Origin: Anaerostipes sp. MSJ-23
GTDB lineage: Bacteria > Bacillota > Clostridia > Lachnospirales > Lachnospiraceae
Assembly (NCBI RefSeq): GCF_018918155.1
Contig: NZ_JAHLPY010000020.1
Location: 1 to 44,092 of the forward strand
Reading direction: 5' to 3'
Length of the DNA stretch: 44,092 nucleotides
Below are positions 25,509 to 34,541 of this stretch, piece by piece. The notes below the pieces were generated by a model. That model was not told where the DNA came from, searched no databases, and worked only from the letters and a program-made list of their open reading frames with translations. Every line of letters starts with the position of its first letter. The stretch's first letter is position 1. Position numbers and translations under genes: made by a program.

Positions 25509-27149
25509 ATGAATTTTTTAAAACCTATGTTACTGACATCTTTGCAAACTTACACTCGTTCTCAATTTCTAAAAGATATAACGGCAGGAATTATTGTTGC
25601 AATCATTGCACTTCCTCTATCCATTGCCTTGGCACTTGCCTCTGGTGTTGGTCCTGAAGCCGGTATTTTTACTGCTATCGTCGCTGGTTTCGTGATTTCT
25701 GCACTTGGTGGGAGCAGCGTACAGATTGCTGGGCCAACTGCTGCCTTTGCAACCATCGTTGCTGGCATTGTTGCAAAGGATGGACTAAATGGTCTTATTA
25801 TTTCCACGATTCTTGCCGGAATCTTTTTAATTCTGATGGGTCTTTGTCATTTTGGAAGTCTAATCAAATTTATTCCCTATACAATTACAACCGGTTTTAC
25901 ATCCGGAATCGCCGTTACCATTGTTATCGGCCAATTAAAAGATTTTTTCGGTATCACTTATCCAAAAGGTCTCAAACCAATTGAAACAACAGAAAAATTA
26001 AAAGCTGTGTTTGAAAATATTTCTACAATCCACGTAGATGCTGTTATTGTCGGAATCATTAGTCTTGCAATTCTGATCATCTCACCAAGATTTTTTAAAA
26101 AAATTCCAGGATCTCTTTTAGCCGTTATTGTTGGAATTCTTATGGTGCGATTTCTTTCATTAAACGTATCAACCATTGGAAATCTCTATACTATCAGTAA
26201 CTCTCTTCCGACTTTTCATATGCCTTCCTTAAGCCTTAAATCTATACAGGGAGCAATTCCAAATGCATTTACAATCGCAGTTCTTGCTGCAATTGAATCA
26301 TTACTTTCCTGTGTCGTTGCTGATGGAATGATCAATGGAAAACACCGATCCGATATGGAACTTGTCGCACAAGGTGCCGGAAATATAGCTTCTGCATTAT
26401 TCGGTGGAATTCCTGCAACTGGTGCTATCGCAAGAACAGCAGCCAATATCAAAAATGGAGGACGTACTCCAATAGCCGGAATGGTACATTCTATTACCTT
26501 GATTATTGTACTTGTAATATTAATGCCATTTGCTGGAATGATTCCAATGCCAACAATTGCCGCAATTCTTTTTATTGTAGCCTATAACATGTGTCAATGG
26601 CGCACCTTCGTACACCTTGTCCGCACAGCACCAAAAAGTGATATCATTGTTCTACTGATATCTTTTATCCTAACGGTCGCATTTGATCTTGTTGTTGCCA
26701 TTGAAGTTGGAATGGTCATTGCCTGTCTTCTGTTTATCAAAAGAATGAGCGAAGAAACTCATGTAAACAGCTGGGTTTACATTGATGATGATACTCCAGA
26801 TGTCGATGATCATTTAAAAAGGCTTCCTCTTGCAATTCGCGTGTATGAAATTACAGGGCCATTATTTTTCGGAGCTTCTGACACCATTGAACATATTGTA
26901 GTAAAAGATTTTACAAAATGCCTCGTCCTTCGTATGAGAAGTGTACCCGCTTTGGACAGTACTGCTATGAATGGACTTTTTGATCTTACAAAAACATGTG
27001 AATCTAAAGGAATTGCATTAGTATTCTCACATGTAAATGAACAACCAATGAAGGTTATGAAAAAATCAAACTTTATTGAACTTGTAGGAAAAGAAAACTT
27101 CTGTCCAAACATTTCTGCCGCCCTAGAACGAGCAGAAGAACTTATTTAA
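25509..27149 (+). CDS. SulP-family anion transporter with STAS domain
   Basis: 546 residues from ATG 25509 (MNFLKPMLLTSL); the open frame reaches 25341 but that part crosses the promoter (TGC-TATACT, 25421-25429). The transporter core has DITAGIIVAIIALPLSIALA with the family's G-P stretches (VGPEAGIFTAIVAGF, GPTAAFATIVA), about 12-14 spans, then a C-terminal STAS domain (about 440-545; FFGASDTIEHI, LRMRSVPALDSTAMNGL with the Ser-Thr pair). Members carry sulfate, bicarbonate or C4-dicarboxylates (DauA). The substrate is unknown. The SD is 15 bases away, with TACGTACGTA between. Confidence 0.88.
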   Translation: MNFLKPMLLTSLQTYTRSQFLKDITAGIIVAIIALPLSIALALASGVGPEAGIFTAIVAGFVISALGGSSVQIAGPTAAFATIVAGIVAKDGLNGLIISTILAGIFLILMGLCHFGSLIKFIPYTITTGFTSGIAVTIVIGQLKDFFGITYPKGLKPIETTEKLKAVFENISTIHVDAVIVGIISLAILIISPRFFKKIPGSLLAVIVGILMVRFLSLNVSTIGNLYTISNSLPTFHMPSLSLKSIQGAIPNAFTIAVLAAIESLLSCVVADGMINGKHRSDMELVAQGAGNIASALFGGIPATGAIARTAANIKNGGRTPIAGMVHSITLIIVLVILMPFAGMIPMPTIAAILFIVAYNMCQWRTFVHLVRTAPKSDIIVLLISFILTVAFDLVVAIEVGMVIACLLFIKRMSEETHVNSWVYIDDDTPDVDDHLKRLPLAIRVYEITGPLFFGASDTIEHIVVKDFTKCLVLRMRSVPALDSTAMNGLFDLTKTCESKGIALVFSHVNEQPMKVMKKSNFIELVGKENFCPNISAALERAEELI

Positions 27150-27152
27150 TAT

Positions 27153-27196
27153 AAAAAGGACATGGATTCCTTTTTTAGAATCTATGTCCTTTTTCT
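27153..27196. terminator. Bidirectional terminator between SulP and DAACS genes
   Basis: A 17-bp stem (27153-27169 with 27178-27194, two mismatches or wobbles) with A-run and T-run ends; serves both convergent genes. Confidence 0.85.
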
Positions 27197-27207
27197 CTTC
27201 TAATCAT

Positions 27208-28440
27208 TTATTTATTTTTCTTGTTTGCTTCACGTTTTCTTTCCAAATTTGAAACAATAATACTACAGCTTGCATCACCAGTAATATTGACGGTTGTACG
27301 TCCCATATCAAAAATACGGTCTACGCCAGCTACAAGTGCGATACCATCGACTGGAAGTCCAACAGATGTCAATACCATAGCAAGCATAACCATACCTGCA
27401 CCAGGAACTCCCGCTGTACCAATAGATGCCAATGTTGCTGTCAAAATAATCGTCAACATCTGCGACATTGTCAGATTGATTCCATAACAGGATGCAATAA
27501 AGATTGCACAAACCCCCTGATAAATAGCAGTTCCATCCATATTAATCGTAGCTCCAAGCGGAAGTACAAAAGAAGCAACATCTTTGTCTGCTCCTAAAGC
27601 TTCTACACATTCTAAGTTGATTGGAAGTGTTCCAACAGATGATGCACTAGAAAAAGCAAACATGATTGCCGGAAGCATTCCTTCAAAGAATTTTGCTGGG
27701 CTTAAACCACCCATTGTCTTTACTGCAATAGAATAAACAACAACTGCATGAATAATATAACAAATATATGCCGCTAAAAGTACCATTGCCAAAGATCCAA
27801 TAATCATTGTACCATTTTCAGCAATAACTGGGCATAATAAGCAAAACACACCGATTGGTGAAAGTTTTAAAATCATTTCCATACACTTCATGAAAACTTC
27901 ATTCAAATCATTAAATGCTGTCACAAGACGATGATTCTTTTCTTCTCCAATTAAAATAATCGCGAAGCCAAGAATAACTGCCATAACAATGACCTGCAGC
28001 ATATTCGAATCTACCATCGGAGATACAAAGTTGGATGGAAAAATATTAACAATTGTATCCATAATGGACATTTTTTCCCCGACCTTATAAGACAAATTAG
28101 AGGTTGTAATAATAGGAAATAATCTCTTAAAGAAATTACCACCAAGCAATCCAATGGTAATTGCAAACGCTGTTGTACACATATAATAAACAACTGTTTT
28201 TAATCCGATCGAACCTACTTTTTTAATATCACGCATAGAAATAATACCACACATAATAGAAAATAATACAATTGGAACAACGATAAATTTAACAAGATTT
28301 AAGAAAATTGTTCCGAATGGTTTAATGTACGTGTTTGCAAATTTCGCCTGACTTTGCATCAACAAGCCAACGATAATTGCCAGAACCAACGCAATAAAAA
28401 TCTGCATAGCCAATGATAATTTTTTCTTCTTTGGTTTCAT
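27208..28440 (-). CDS. Dicarboxylate/amino acid:cation symporter (DAACS), second copy
   Basis: 410 residues. Typical GltP/DctA landmarks: serine-rich re-entrant loop AFSSASSVGTLPINLE, NMDGTAIYQGV, and AGVPGAGMVMLAMVLTSVGLP with DRIFDMGRTTVNITGD near the C-terminus. Unlike the copy at 8043, the NMDGT motif is canonical. It imports glutamate/aspartate or C4-dicarboxylates with Na+/H+. Ends at the shared terminator 27153-27196; no regulator adjoins it. Confidence 0.92.
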   Translation of the reverse strand: MKPKKKKLSLAMQIFIALVLAIIVGLLMQSQAKFANTYIKPFGTIFLNLVKFIVVPIVLFSIMCGIISMRDIKKVGSIGLKTVVYYMCTTAFAITIGLLGGNFFKRLFPIITTSNLSYKVGEKMSIMDTIVNIFPSNFVSPMVDSNMLQVIVMAVILGFAIILIGEEKNHRLVTAFNDLNEVFMKCMEMILKLSPIGVFCLLCPVIAENGTMIIGSLAMVLLAAYICYIIHAVVVYSIAVKTMGGLSPAKFFEGMLPAIMFAFSSASSVGTLPINLECVEALGADKDVASFVLPLGATINMDGTAIYQGVCAIFIASCYGINLTMSQMLTIILTATLASIGTAGVPGAGMVMLAMVLTSVGLPVDGIALVAGVDRIFDMGRTTVNITGDASCSIIVSNLERKREANKKNK

Positions 28441-28506
28441 TGATAACTCTCTCTCTTTCTTTTGATTGAACCTATATTTATTTGCTCGGACACATATGCA
28501 AAGAAA

Positions 28507-28535
28507 GGCATTGCTTCGTGCAATGCCCTCCTTTG
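28507..28535 (-). terminator. Strong hairpin after hcp
   Basis: GGCATTGC (28507-28514) pairs with GCAATGCC (28520-28527), loop of five. On the minus strand it is followed by TTTCTTT, so it probably ends the hcp transcript about 90 bases after its stop. Confidence 0.65.
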
Positions 28536-28617
28536 AGATTGTAACCTTTGAAATTTTATCACAGTATATCGTTTAAATCAAGTAAATAAGCCCTTTTTCA
28601 TGATTTTTCCTATTTTA

Positions 28618-30249
28618 TTAAAAGAATAATTCCATGTCTTTTTCTACATTCTGAATTCCTGCGATTCCAAAGTTCTCTATTAAAACCTTTGCTACATTTG
28701 GTGATAAGAATGCTGGAAGCGTTGGTCCAAGATGAATATTTTTTACCCCAAGATATAATAATGCAAGTAATACAATGACTGCCTTTTGTTCATACCATGC
28801 GATATTGTAAACAATTGGAAGGTCATTAATATTATCCAAACCGAAGACTTCTTTTAATTTTAATGCAATCAAAGCTAATGAATATGAATCATTACATTGC
28901 CCTGCATCTAAGACTCTTGGAATTCCATTGATATCTCCAAGATCTAATTTGTTATATTTATATTTTGCACAACCTGCTGTTAAGATTACAGTATCTTTTG
29001 GCAGTGCTTTTGCAAATTCTGTATAGTAATTTCTGCTTTTGGCTCTTCCATCACATCCTGCCATAACGACAAATTTCTTAATTGAACCACTCTTTACAGC
29101 TTCTACAACACTATCTGCAAGTGCAAAAACCTGTTCATGTGCAAAACCGCCGACAATAGATCCTGTTTCAATTTCTGTTGGAGCTTTGCAAGTCTTTGCC
29201 TGTTCAATTATTTCTGAAAAGTCTTTTTTCTCTCCATAAGTGCCACTAATATGTTTGCATCCAGGAAAACCTGTCGCACCTGTTGTCCAGAGTCTATCCT
29301 TATAACTGTCTTTTGGTGGTACAATACAATTTGTCGTCATCAAAATTGGACCATTAAAACTTTCAAACTCATCTTTTTGTTTCCACCATGCATTTCCATA
29401 ATTGCCTGCAAAATGTTTATATTTCTTAAAAAATGGGTAATAATGTGCTGGCAACATTTCTGAATGTGTATAAACATCTACACCGCTACCTTCTGTTTGA
29501 TCCAAAAGCATTTCCAAATCTTTAAGATCATGACCCGAGATCAAAATACCTGGATTTTTTCTAACTCCAATATCAACGGTTGTAATTTCTGGATTTCCAT
29601 AAGCCTGTGTATTGGCTTTATCAAGAAGCGCCATACCCTGCACACCATATTTTCCTGTTTCTAAAGTTAATGCAACAAGATCATCCACACTTAAAGAATC
29701 ATCCAATGTTGCCGCTAGTGCTTTCTGCATAAATGCATCTACTTCTTCATCATCTTGAAGCAATGCATTTGCATGTTTAGAATAGGCAGACAGACCTTTT
29801 AATCCATAAGTAATCATCTCACGAAGAGAACGAATATCTTCATTTTGAGTTGAAAGAACACCAACCAGAGCAGCTTTCTCGTCAAACAGATTTTCCTCTT
29901 CATCCCAAAATGCAGCTTTAGGAAGATTTTCTTTGTGTTCAACCTGATCTAACAAAGACATTTTCACTTTTAATGTCTCTTTCACTCGATCAATCACCAT
30001 CTGACGATCAAAATTTGCATTCGTAATTGTTGTAAATAAATTTAATGATACAAGATGATTCATCTTAGCATCTACTTCTTTTCCTTCTTTTCTTAATTGC
30101 GTTGTAATTGCAGATAACCCTTTCGTTACATACACCAAAAGATCCTGCATTGCAGCAACCTCAGGCTTCTTTCCACAAACACCGCTTATTGTACATCCCT
30201 TACAACCAGCAGTCTCCTGACACTGGTAACAAAACATTTTATTCTCCAT
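28618..30249 (-). CDS. hcp: Hydroxylamine reductase / hybrid-cluster protein
   Basis: 543 residues from ATG 30249, set by SD AAAGGAG; the frame extends to 30276 without an SD. The N-terminal cluster cysteines are in [15 protein letters not shown] and GVCGKKPE. Hybrid-cluster ligands are recognisable in [12 protein letters not shown] (His), [13 protein letters not shown] (Glu), [38 protein letters not shown] and [10 protein letters not shown] (Cys), AWYEQKAV (Glu). Handles hydroxylamine, or NO in newer views, under anaerobic nitrosative stress. It stands alone, with a palindrome in its promoter region (30328-30341). Confidence 0.95.
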   Translation of the reverse strand: MENKMFCYQCQETAGCKGCTISGVCGKKPEVAAMQDLLVYVTKGLSAITTQLRKEGKEVDAKMNHLVSLNLFTTITNANFDRQMVIDRVKETLKVKMSLLDQVEHKENLPKAAFWDEEENLFDEKAALVGVLSTQNEDIRSLREMITYGLKGLSAYSKHANALLQDDEEVDAFMQKALAATLDDSLSVDDLVALTLETGKYGVQGMALLDKANTQAYGNPEITTVDIGVRKNPGILISGHDLKDLEMLLDQTEGSGVDVYTHSEMLPAHYYPFFKKYKHFAGNYGNAWWKQKDEFESFNGPILMTTNCIVPPKDSYKDRLWTTGATGFPGCKHISGTYGEKKDFSEIIEQAKTCKAPTEIETGSIVGGFAHEQVFALADSVVEAVKSGSIKKFVVMAGCDGRAKSRNYYTEFAKALPKDTVILTAGCAKYKYNKLDLGDINGIPRVLDAGQCNDSYSLALIALKLKEVFGLDNINDLPIVYNIAWYEQKAVIVLLALLYLGVKNIHLGPTLPAFLSPNVAKVLIENFGIAGIQNVEKDMELFF

Positions 30250-30327
30250 AACAATAATCTCCTTTATTGGAATCAATCATAATTTTCCTTTCGGATGCTA
30301 TCGTAACAGATTACATAAAAGAATTCC

Positions 30328-30341
30328 GTTGTCAGGACAAC
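30328..30341 (-). promoter_or_regulatory. Palindromic operator candidate upstream of hcp
   Basis: GTTGTC-AG-GACAAC, an interrupted palindrome about 80 bases before the hcp start. It may bind a nitrosative-stress regulator (CRP/FNR-type HcpR or other); the class is not decided. Confidence 0.45.
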
Positions 30342-30490
30342 AGAATATGAAAATTTTTAAATTTGTTATGATCTATCATACCTTAAATTTTCCATTAATT
30401 TCTCTTCCTTTTTCCTACAAAAATATTGACCTTTTTCGTTTAACATCTTAACATTAACCTATAAATAATTACTAAGGAGATTTCTCATCT

Positions 30491-31273
30491 ATGATGACAG
30501 AACTTGAAAAATATTATAATAAATTTAATGAAGAAAAACGTTTATTAAGCCGTCATGGTCAGGTTGAATTTACAACTTCCATGAAGTATATCCATGAATA
30601 TCTGCCAAAAGATAAATCAGCAAAGATTCTAGATGTTGGAGCTGGAACTGGCCGTTATTCTGTACAACTTGCAAATGAAGGTTATGATGTAACTGCCGTG
30701 GAATTGATTAAGTATAATCTTGGAATTTTAAAGAAAAAAAATAGCTCTGTAAAAGCGTATCAAGGAAATGCTCTGAAATTATCAAGATTCCCTGATCATG
30801 AGTTTGATCTTGTCCTTGTTTTTGGTCCAATGTATCATCTTTATTCTATGGAAGATAAAGTACAGGCACTTTCTGAAGCAAAACGGGTATTAAAAGATGA
30901 CGGTGTTATTCTTGTCGCCTATTGTATGAATGAATATAGTGTAATTACTTATGGCTTCAAGCAAAATCATATCCTTGAATGTTTAGAAAATGGAAAATTA
31001 GATAAAAACTTCCGTGTTCAACCAGAAGAAAAAGATTTATATGATTATGTCCGCCTGGAAGATATGGATGCTTACAATAAAGCAGCTGGTCTCAAAAGGA
31101 TCAAAGTTATCTCCGCCGATGGTCCTTCAGACTATATGCGTCAGACATTAAATGCTATGGATGAACGTACTTTTGAAACCTTCATCCAGTATCATCTTTC
31201 TGTCTGTGAACGACCAGAACTTGTTGGTGCTGGTTCTCATACGGTTGATATTCTAAAGAAATCAATGATTTAG
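30491..31273 (+). CDS. Class I SAM-dependent methyltransferase
   Basis: 260 residues. SAM-binding motif I is ILDVGAGTGRYSVQLA (about 46-61); the acidic residue of motif II is in VTAVELI, and motif IV-like FDLVLVFGPMYHLYS follows. Rossmann methyltransferase of the UbiE/COQ5-like superfamily; substrate not predictable. Lies alone; SD AAGGAG before ATG 30491, with a second ATG immediately after as an alternative start. A long C-terminal part (about 165-260) probably shapes the substrate pocket. Confidence 0.85.
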   Translation: MMTELEKYYNKFNEEKRLLSRHGQVEFTTSMKYIHEYLPKDKSAKILDVGAGTGRYSVQLANEGYDVTAVELIKYNLGILKKKNSSVKAYQGNALKLSRFPDHEFDLVLVFGPMYHLYSMEDKVQALSEAKRVLKDDGVILVAYCMNEYSVITYGFKQNHILECLENGKLDKNFRVQPEEKDLYDYVRLEDMDAYNKAAGLKRIKVISADGPSDYMRQTLNAMDERTFETFIQYHLSVCERPELVGAGSHTVDILKKSMI

Positions 31274-31394
31274 AATTTGATATTTAAAAGCAAAAATTGA
31301 TCATTCTTTCTAATTTTTTGTCGTATATATCTTCCAAAAAGTTTTCTGATTTTACCTTCTTTTTTCATATATCTTACAGAACTTAAATGTTTAG

Positions 31395-31423
31395 TTAACA
31401 GATTTATAAATTAATGGTAAAAT
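31395..31423 (+). promoter_or_regulatory. Promoter of the TAXI-GltS operon
   Basis: TTAACA (31395-31400), 17-bp spacer, TAAAAT (31418-31423), 43 bases before the start codon. Confidence 0.65.
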
Positions 31424-31466
31424 AATGAGTGGATTTATAAAATTTTGAAAGTAAAGAGGTGGTTTT

Positions 31467-32447
31467 TTGAAGAAAAAATTGATGATCCTTTGTATGTCGG
31501 TCCTGGTTATCATCGGATGTCTGACAGGCTGTGGAAAAAGTTCTAGCAAAATCCGATTTGGGGCTGCCGGTCTTGGAGGTATGTACCACACATTTGCTGA
31601 TACCTTTACGAACTTAGTAACATCCAAAAACAAAGACTATAATCTTGAAGTAAAGACAACTGCTGGTTCTGCAGCGAACTTACGTCTTTTATCAAAAAAT
31701 TATATTCAGATGGCTGTTGCTCAAACAGACCTTATTCATGATGCGTACCAGAAAACTGGAATTTTTAAAAACGAAAAGAAAACACGTGGATATAGTGCGG
31801 TAGCTGCGCTTTATACAGAAGCATGCCAGATTGTTGTTCCTGCTGATTCTTCTATCAAATCTGTAGATGATCTTCAAGGCAAAAAGGTCAGCATTGGTGA
31901 AAAAGAATCTGGAACAGAACAAAATGCGAAACAAATTCTTAGCATTTACGGTTTAAATGAAAAACTGGTCAATGAAGTAAATTTAAATTATACGAATGCT
32001 GCTAAACAATTAAAATCTGGAAAAATTGATGCTTTTTTCTGTACTGCCGGTGTTGAAACAACCGTCATTGGAGAACTTGCAAAACAATGCAATATCCGTC
32101 TGATTAGTCTTGATCAAAGAGGTATTGATAAGTTGAAAAAATCTTATGGTTTTTATTCTGAATGTACCATTCCAAAAGAAACTTATGCCAAACAATCAGA
32201 AGATGTAAAAACCGTTGGAGTAAAAGCGGTATTACTTGCCAGTGATAAATTACCAGAAGAAACTGTTAAAAATATGACTGAAATTTTATTTAAAAACAAA
32301 CAATCAATTCAATATGCACTTCCTGTCGATATCTCTCTTGATGAGAAATCTGCAGTGAAAGGAATTACCATTCCATTCCACAAAGGTGCCGCTGCCTATT
32401 ATAAAGCGCATGGAATGAATGTATCAACTAAGAAAGGAAGCAACTAA
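31467..32447 (+). CDS. TAXI-family substrate-binding lipoprotein
   Basis: 326 residues starting at TTG 31467 (SD AGAGGTGG). Signal peptide with lipobox LTGCGKSS, so the mature protein is membrane anchored at Cys 23 or so. The TAXI (TRAP-associated extracytoplasmic immunogenic) fold shows in FGAAGLGGMYHTFADTFTNLV, TTAGSAANLRLL, MAVAQTDLIHDAY, LYTEACQIVVPADSSIKSVDDLQGKKVSIGEKESGTE and KIDAFFCTAG. TAXI proteins normally feed a TRAP membrane pair. Here no TRAP gene follows; instead a GltS symporter starts 18 bases after the stop. Glutamate-like ligand is inferred. Confidence 0.88.
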   Translation: MKKKLMILCMSVLVIIGCLTGCGKSSSKIRFGAAGLGGMYHTFADTFTNLVTSKNKDYNLEVKTTAGSAANLRLLSKNYIQMAVAQTDLIHDAYQKTGIFKNEKKTRGYSAVAALYTEACQIVVPADSSIKSVDDLQGKKVSIGEKESGTEQNAKQILSIYGLNEKLVNEVNLNYTNAAKQLKSGKIDAFFCTAGVETTVIGELAKQCNIRLISLDQRGIDKLKKSYGFYSECTIPKETYAKQSEDVKTVGVKAVLLASDKLPEETVKNMTEILFKNKQSIQYALPVDISLDEKSAVKGITIPFHKGAAAYYKAHGMNVSTKKGSN

Positions 32448-32465
32448 GCAACAAGGTAAAAACAA

Positions 32466-33653
32466 ATGAAAATTCAATTAGATATGTATCAGACAATCGC
32501 TGTTGCAGTTGTTGTCCTGATGTTAGGAAAATTTTTAAAACAAAGATTTGATATTTTGGAAAGATTTTGTATCCCTGCACCCGTCATCGGTGGTGTTATA
32601 TTTGCAATTTTCACATGCCTTTGTTATGTGACTGGAATTGCAGAATTTTCTTTTGATGATATTTTAAAGGAAGTTTGTATGGTCTTCTTTTTCACCTCTG
32701 TTGGTTTCCAAGCAAACCTAAAGGTTTTAAGAAGTGGCGGAAAAGCATTGATCGTATTTCTTGCACTTGTTATTGCATTAATCATATCGCAAAATTTCCT
32801 TGCGATCGGTCTTGCAAAACTATTGCATATTAATCCATTGGTTGGATTATGCACTGGTTCCATCCCAATGGTTGGTGGACATGGAACTGCTGGAGCTTTT
32901 GGACCTGTCCTTGAAGACTTTGGTGTCAAGGGTGCAAGTACCTTATGTACTGCTGCTGCTACTTTCGGTTTGATTGCCGGAAGTATCATGGGTGGACCTG
33001 TTGGAAAAAGACTGATTGAAAAAAAAGATCTTTTAAAAACAGCCGTAACAGAAGATGATAGCTTACTCGTAGAAGAAGAGAAAAAACATGAACGTCATAC
33101 AAGCATGTATCCTTCCGCTGTTTTTCAGCTCATTATCGCAATGGGAATTGGAACAATCTTTTCTAAACTTTTATCCTTGACAGGTATGACCTTTCCAATT
33201 TATATTGGAGCTATGATCGCTGCTGCTTGTATGAGAAATATTGGAGAATATTCCGGAAAATTTACGATCTATATGGGTGAAATCAATGATATTGGTGGAA
33301 TTAGCTTGTCATTATTCCTTGGAATTGCTATGATCACATTAAAGTTATGGCAGCTTGCTGATCTGGCATTGCCACTGATTACTTTATTGGCAGGACAGAC
33401 CATCTTGATGATCTTATATACATATTTTGTTGTATTTAATGTTATGGGCCGTGATTATGATGCAGCTGTTCTATCATCCGGTGTCTGCGGATTTGGTATG
33501 GGTGCAACGCCAAACGCCATGGCAAACATGCAGGCTGTTTGTGATCGTTACGTACCATCCGTAAAAGCTTATTTATTAGTTCCCCTGATCGGGAGTTTAT
33601 TTGCCGACTTTTTAAATAGTTTGGTAATTACATTTTTTATTAATTTTATCTAA
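32466..33653 (+). CDS. gltS: Sodium/glutamate symporter (GltS family)
   Basis: 395 residues (E. coli GltS 401). About ten membrane spans in two inverted halves. Re-entrant loop signatures are visible: IPMVGGHGTAGAFGPVLEDFG in the first half and GVCGFGMGATPNAMANMQAV in the second; FFFTSVGFQANL is another family stretch. A charged cytoplasmic link (about 190-220: EEEKKHERHTS) joins the halves. It imports glutamate with Na+. Being in one operon with a TAXI binding protein, it probably works as a binding-protein-dependent secondary transporter. Confidence 0.93.
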   Translation: MKIQLDMYQTIAVAVVVLMLGKFLKQRFDILERFCIPAPVIGGVIFAIFTCLCYVTGIAEFSFDDILKEVCMVFFFTSVGFQANLKVLRSGGKALIVFLALVIALIISQNFLAIGLAKLLHINPLVGLCTGSIPMVGGHGTAGAFGPVLEDFGVKGASTLCTAAATFGLIAGSIMGGPVGKRLIEKKDLLKTAVTEDDSLLVEEEKKHERHTSMYPSAVFQLIIAMGIGTIFSKLLSLTGMTFPIYIGAMIAAACMRNIGEYSGKFTIYMGEINDIGGISLSLFLGIAMITLKLWQLADLALPLITLLAGQTILMILYTYFVVFNVMGRDYDAAVLSSGVCGFGMGATPNAMANMQAVCDRYVPSVKAYLLVPLIGSLFADFLNSLVITFFINFI

Positions 33654-33671
33654 AAACGAGGAGATTTGAAA

Positions 33672-33863
33672 ATGTTTGGGAAAAAGAAAAAACACTCACA
33701 ACATCATTCAGAATATAAAGTAAAAAGTGAAAATCTTGCTGTTCCTGAAGTTTATATTGGACAAGAGCAAGATAACGATGACAAAACAAATAGTAATGCA
33801 GATAAGGACCATATTATTTATGACAATGTGGCCATCCCGGAAATTCATATTAAGAAAAAATAA
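33672..33863 (+). CDS. Small basic/acidic protein with duplicated VPEVYI-type motif
   Basis: 63 residues, not recognised. ATG 33672 has SD GAGGAG at seven bases; an in-frame TTG at 33666 is too close to it. Very Lys-rich N-terminus (MFGKKKKHSQHH), acidic middle, then repeat. The segment NLAVPEVYIG (about 26-35) recurs as NVAIPEIHIK (about 52-61), ending KKK. No membrane segment. It lies 18 bases after gltS with no terminator between, and is followed by a strong terminator, so it is the third gene of the TAXI-GltS operon. A role in regulating or scaffolding the transporter is conceivable but unproved. Confidence 0.7.
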   Translation: MFGKKKKHSQHHSEYKVKSENLAVPEVYIGQEQDNDDKTNSNADKDHIIYDNVAIPEIHIKKK

Positions 33864-33892
33864 TCATAATAAACGATAGGCCCATAACATTT

Positions 33893-33936
33893 TCAGGGTT
33901 CCGTCAATGTTTTTGACGAAACCCTGATTTTTTTAT
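33893..33936. terminator. Terminator of the TAXI-GltS operon
   Basis: CAGGGTT and GTCAA on the left arm pair with TTGAC and AACCCTG on the right, with a small internal loop, then seven Ts. Confidence 0.88.
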
Positions 33937-33938
33937 AC

Positions 33939-34541
33939 CTAATAAACCCATCCAAAAATCAATATTTTTTCTCTGGAATCTTCTCCATCAAATAAATCTG
34001 TACATTCAATTTCATCCAAAAATTCTAGCTCGTCTACTGTCATAAGATAAGAAACATATTCATCTGATGGATAATAAAAAAAGAAGAGCAATTCTCTTGG
34101 ATCTTCAACTATAGATTCCCGAATTCTTGCTATCACACTTTGCAAAATCTCTATGGAAAATGGATTAAAAAAATAAAATCGATCAATATCTGTCATCACT
34201 TGAAATTTAGCCGCATTTCCTAAGCAAAACTCTGTTTTTCTCGAAGATACTGCTGTTTTATGATTTTCCATCGCTGTCTTATACATCCGTTCATCATACT
34301 CAATCCCAATGGTACGGCATCCTACCTGATAAGAAAGGAAAAAATCAACCCTTCCCTTTCCGCATCCATAATCAGCTAATTTATTTTTCTTTTTAATATA
34401 TCCACTATTAGCAAGTCTCTCTAAAACAGGATATGGTGTTGGTTCATATGGATAACAGTATTGATCTGACCTGCTATCATCCCTTCCTGTTGTTTTTATT
34501 TTTAACAATTGATCCCATGTCCGTTCTTCTTGTTTTATCAT
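33939..34541 (-). CDS. Small SAM-dependent methyltransferase
   Basis: 200 residues. A SAM-binding motif reads LADYGCGKGRVDFFLS (about 56-71), with acidic IGIEYDERMY following. RFYFFNPFS fits the motif IV place. The start overlaps the stop of the upstream MATE gene (ATGA, 34538-34541), so the pair is translationally coupled. The protein substrate or metabolite is unknown. Confidence 0.8.
   Translation of the reverse strand: MIKQEERTWDQLLKIKTTGRDDSRSDQYCYPYEPTPYPVLERLANSGYIKKKNKLADYGCGKGRVDFFLSYQVGCRTIGIEYDERMYKTAMENHKTAVSSRKTEFCLGNAAKFQVMTDIDRFYFFNPFSIEILQSVIARIRESIVEDPRELLFFFYYPSDEYVSYLMTVDELEFLDEIECTDLFDGEDSREKILIFGWVY

Noticed and set aside
31467-33653. Classical TRAP transporter
   Set aside because: No DctQ/DctM or fused TRAP membrane gene follows; the membrane partner is a GltS-type symporter.
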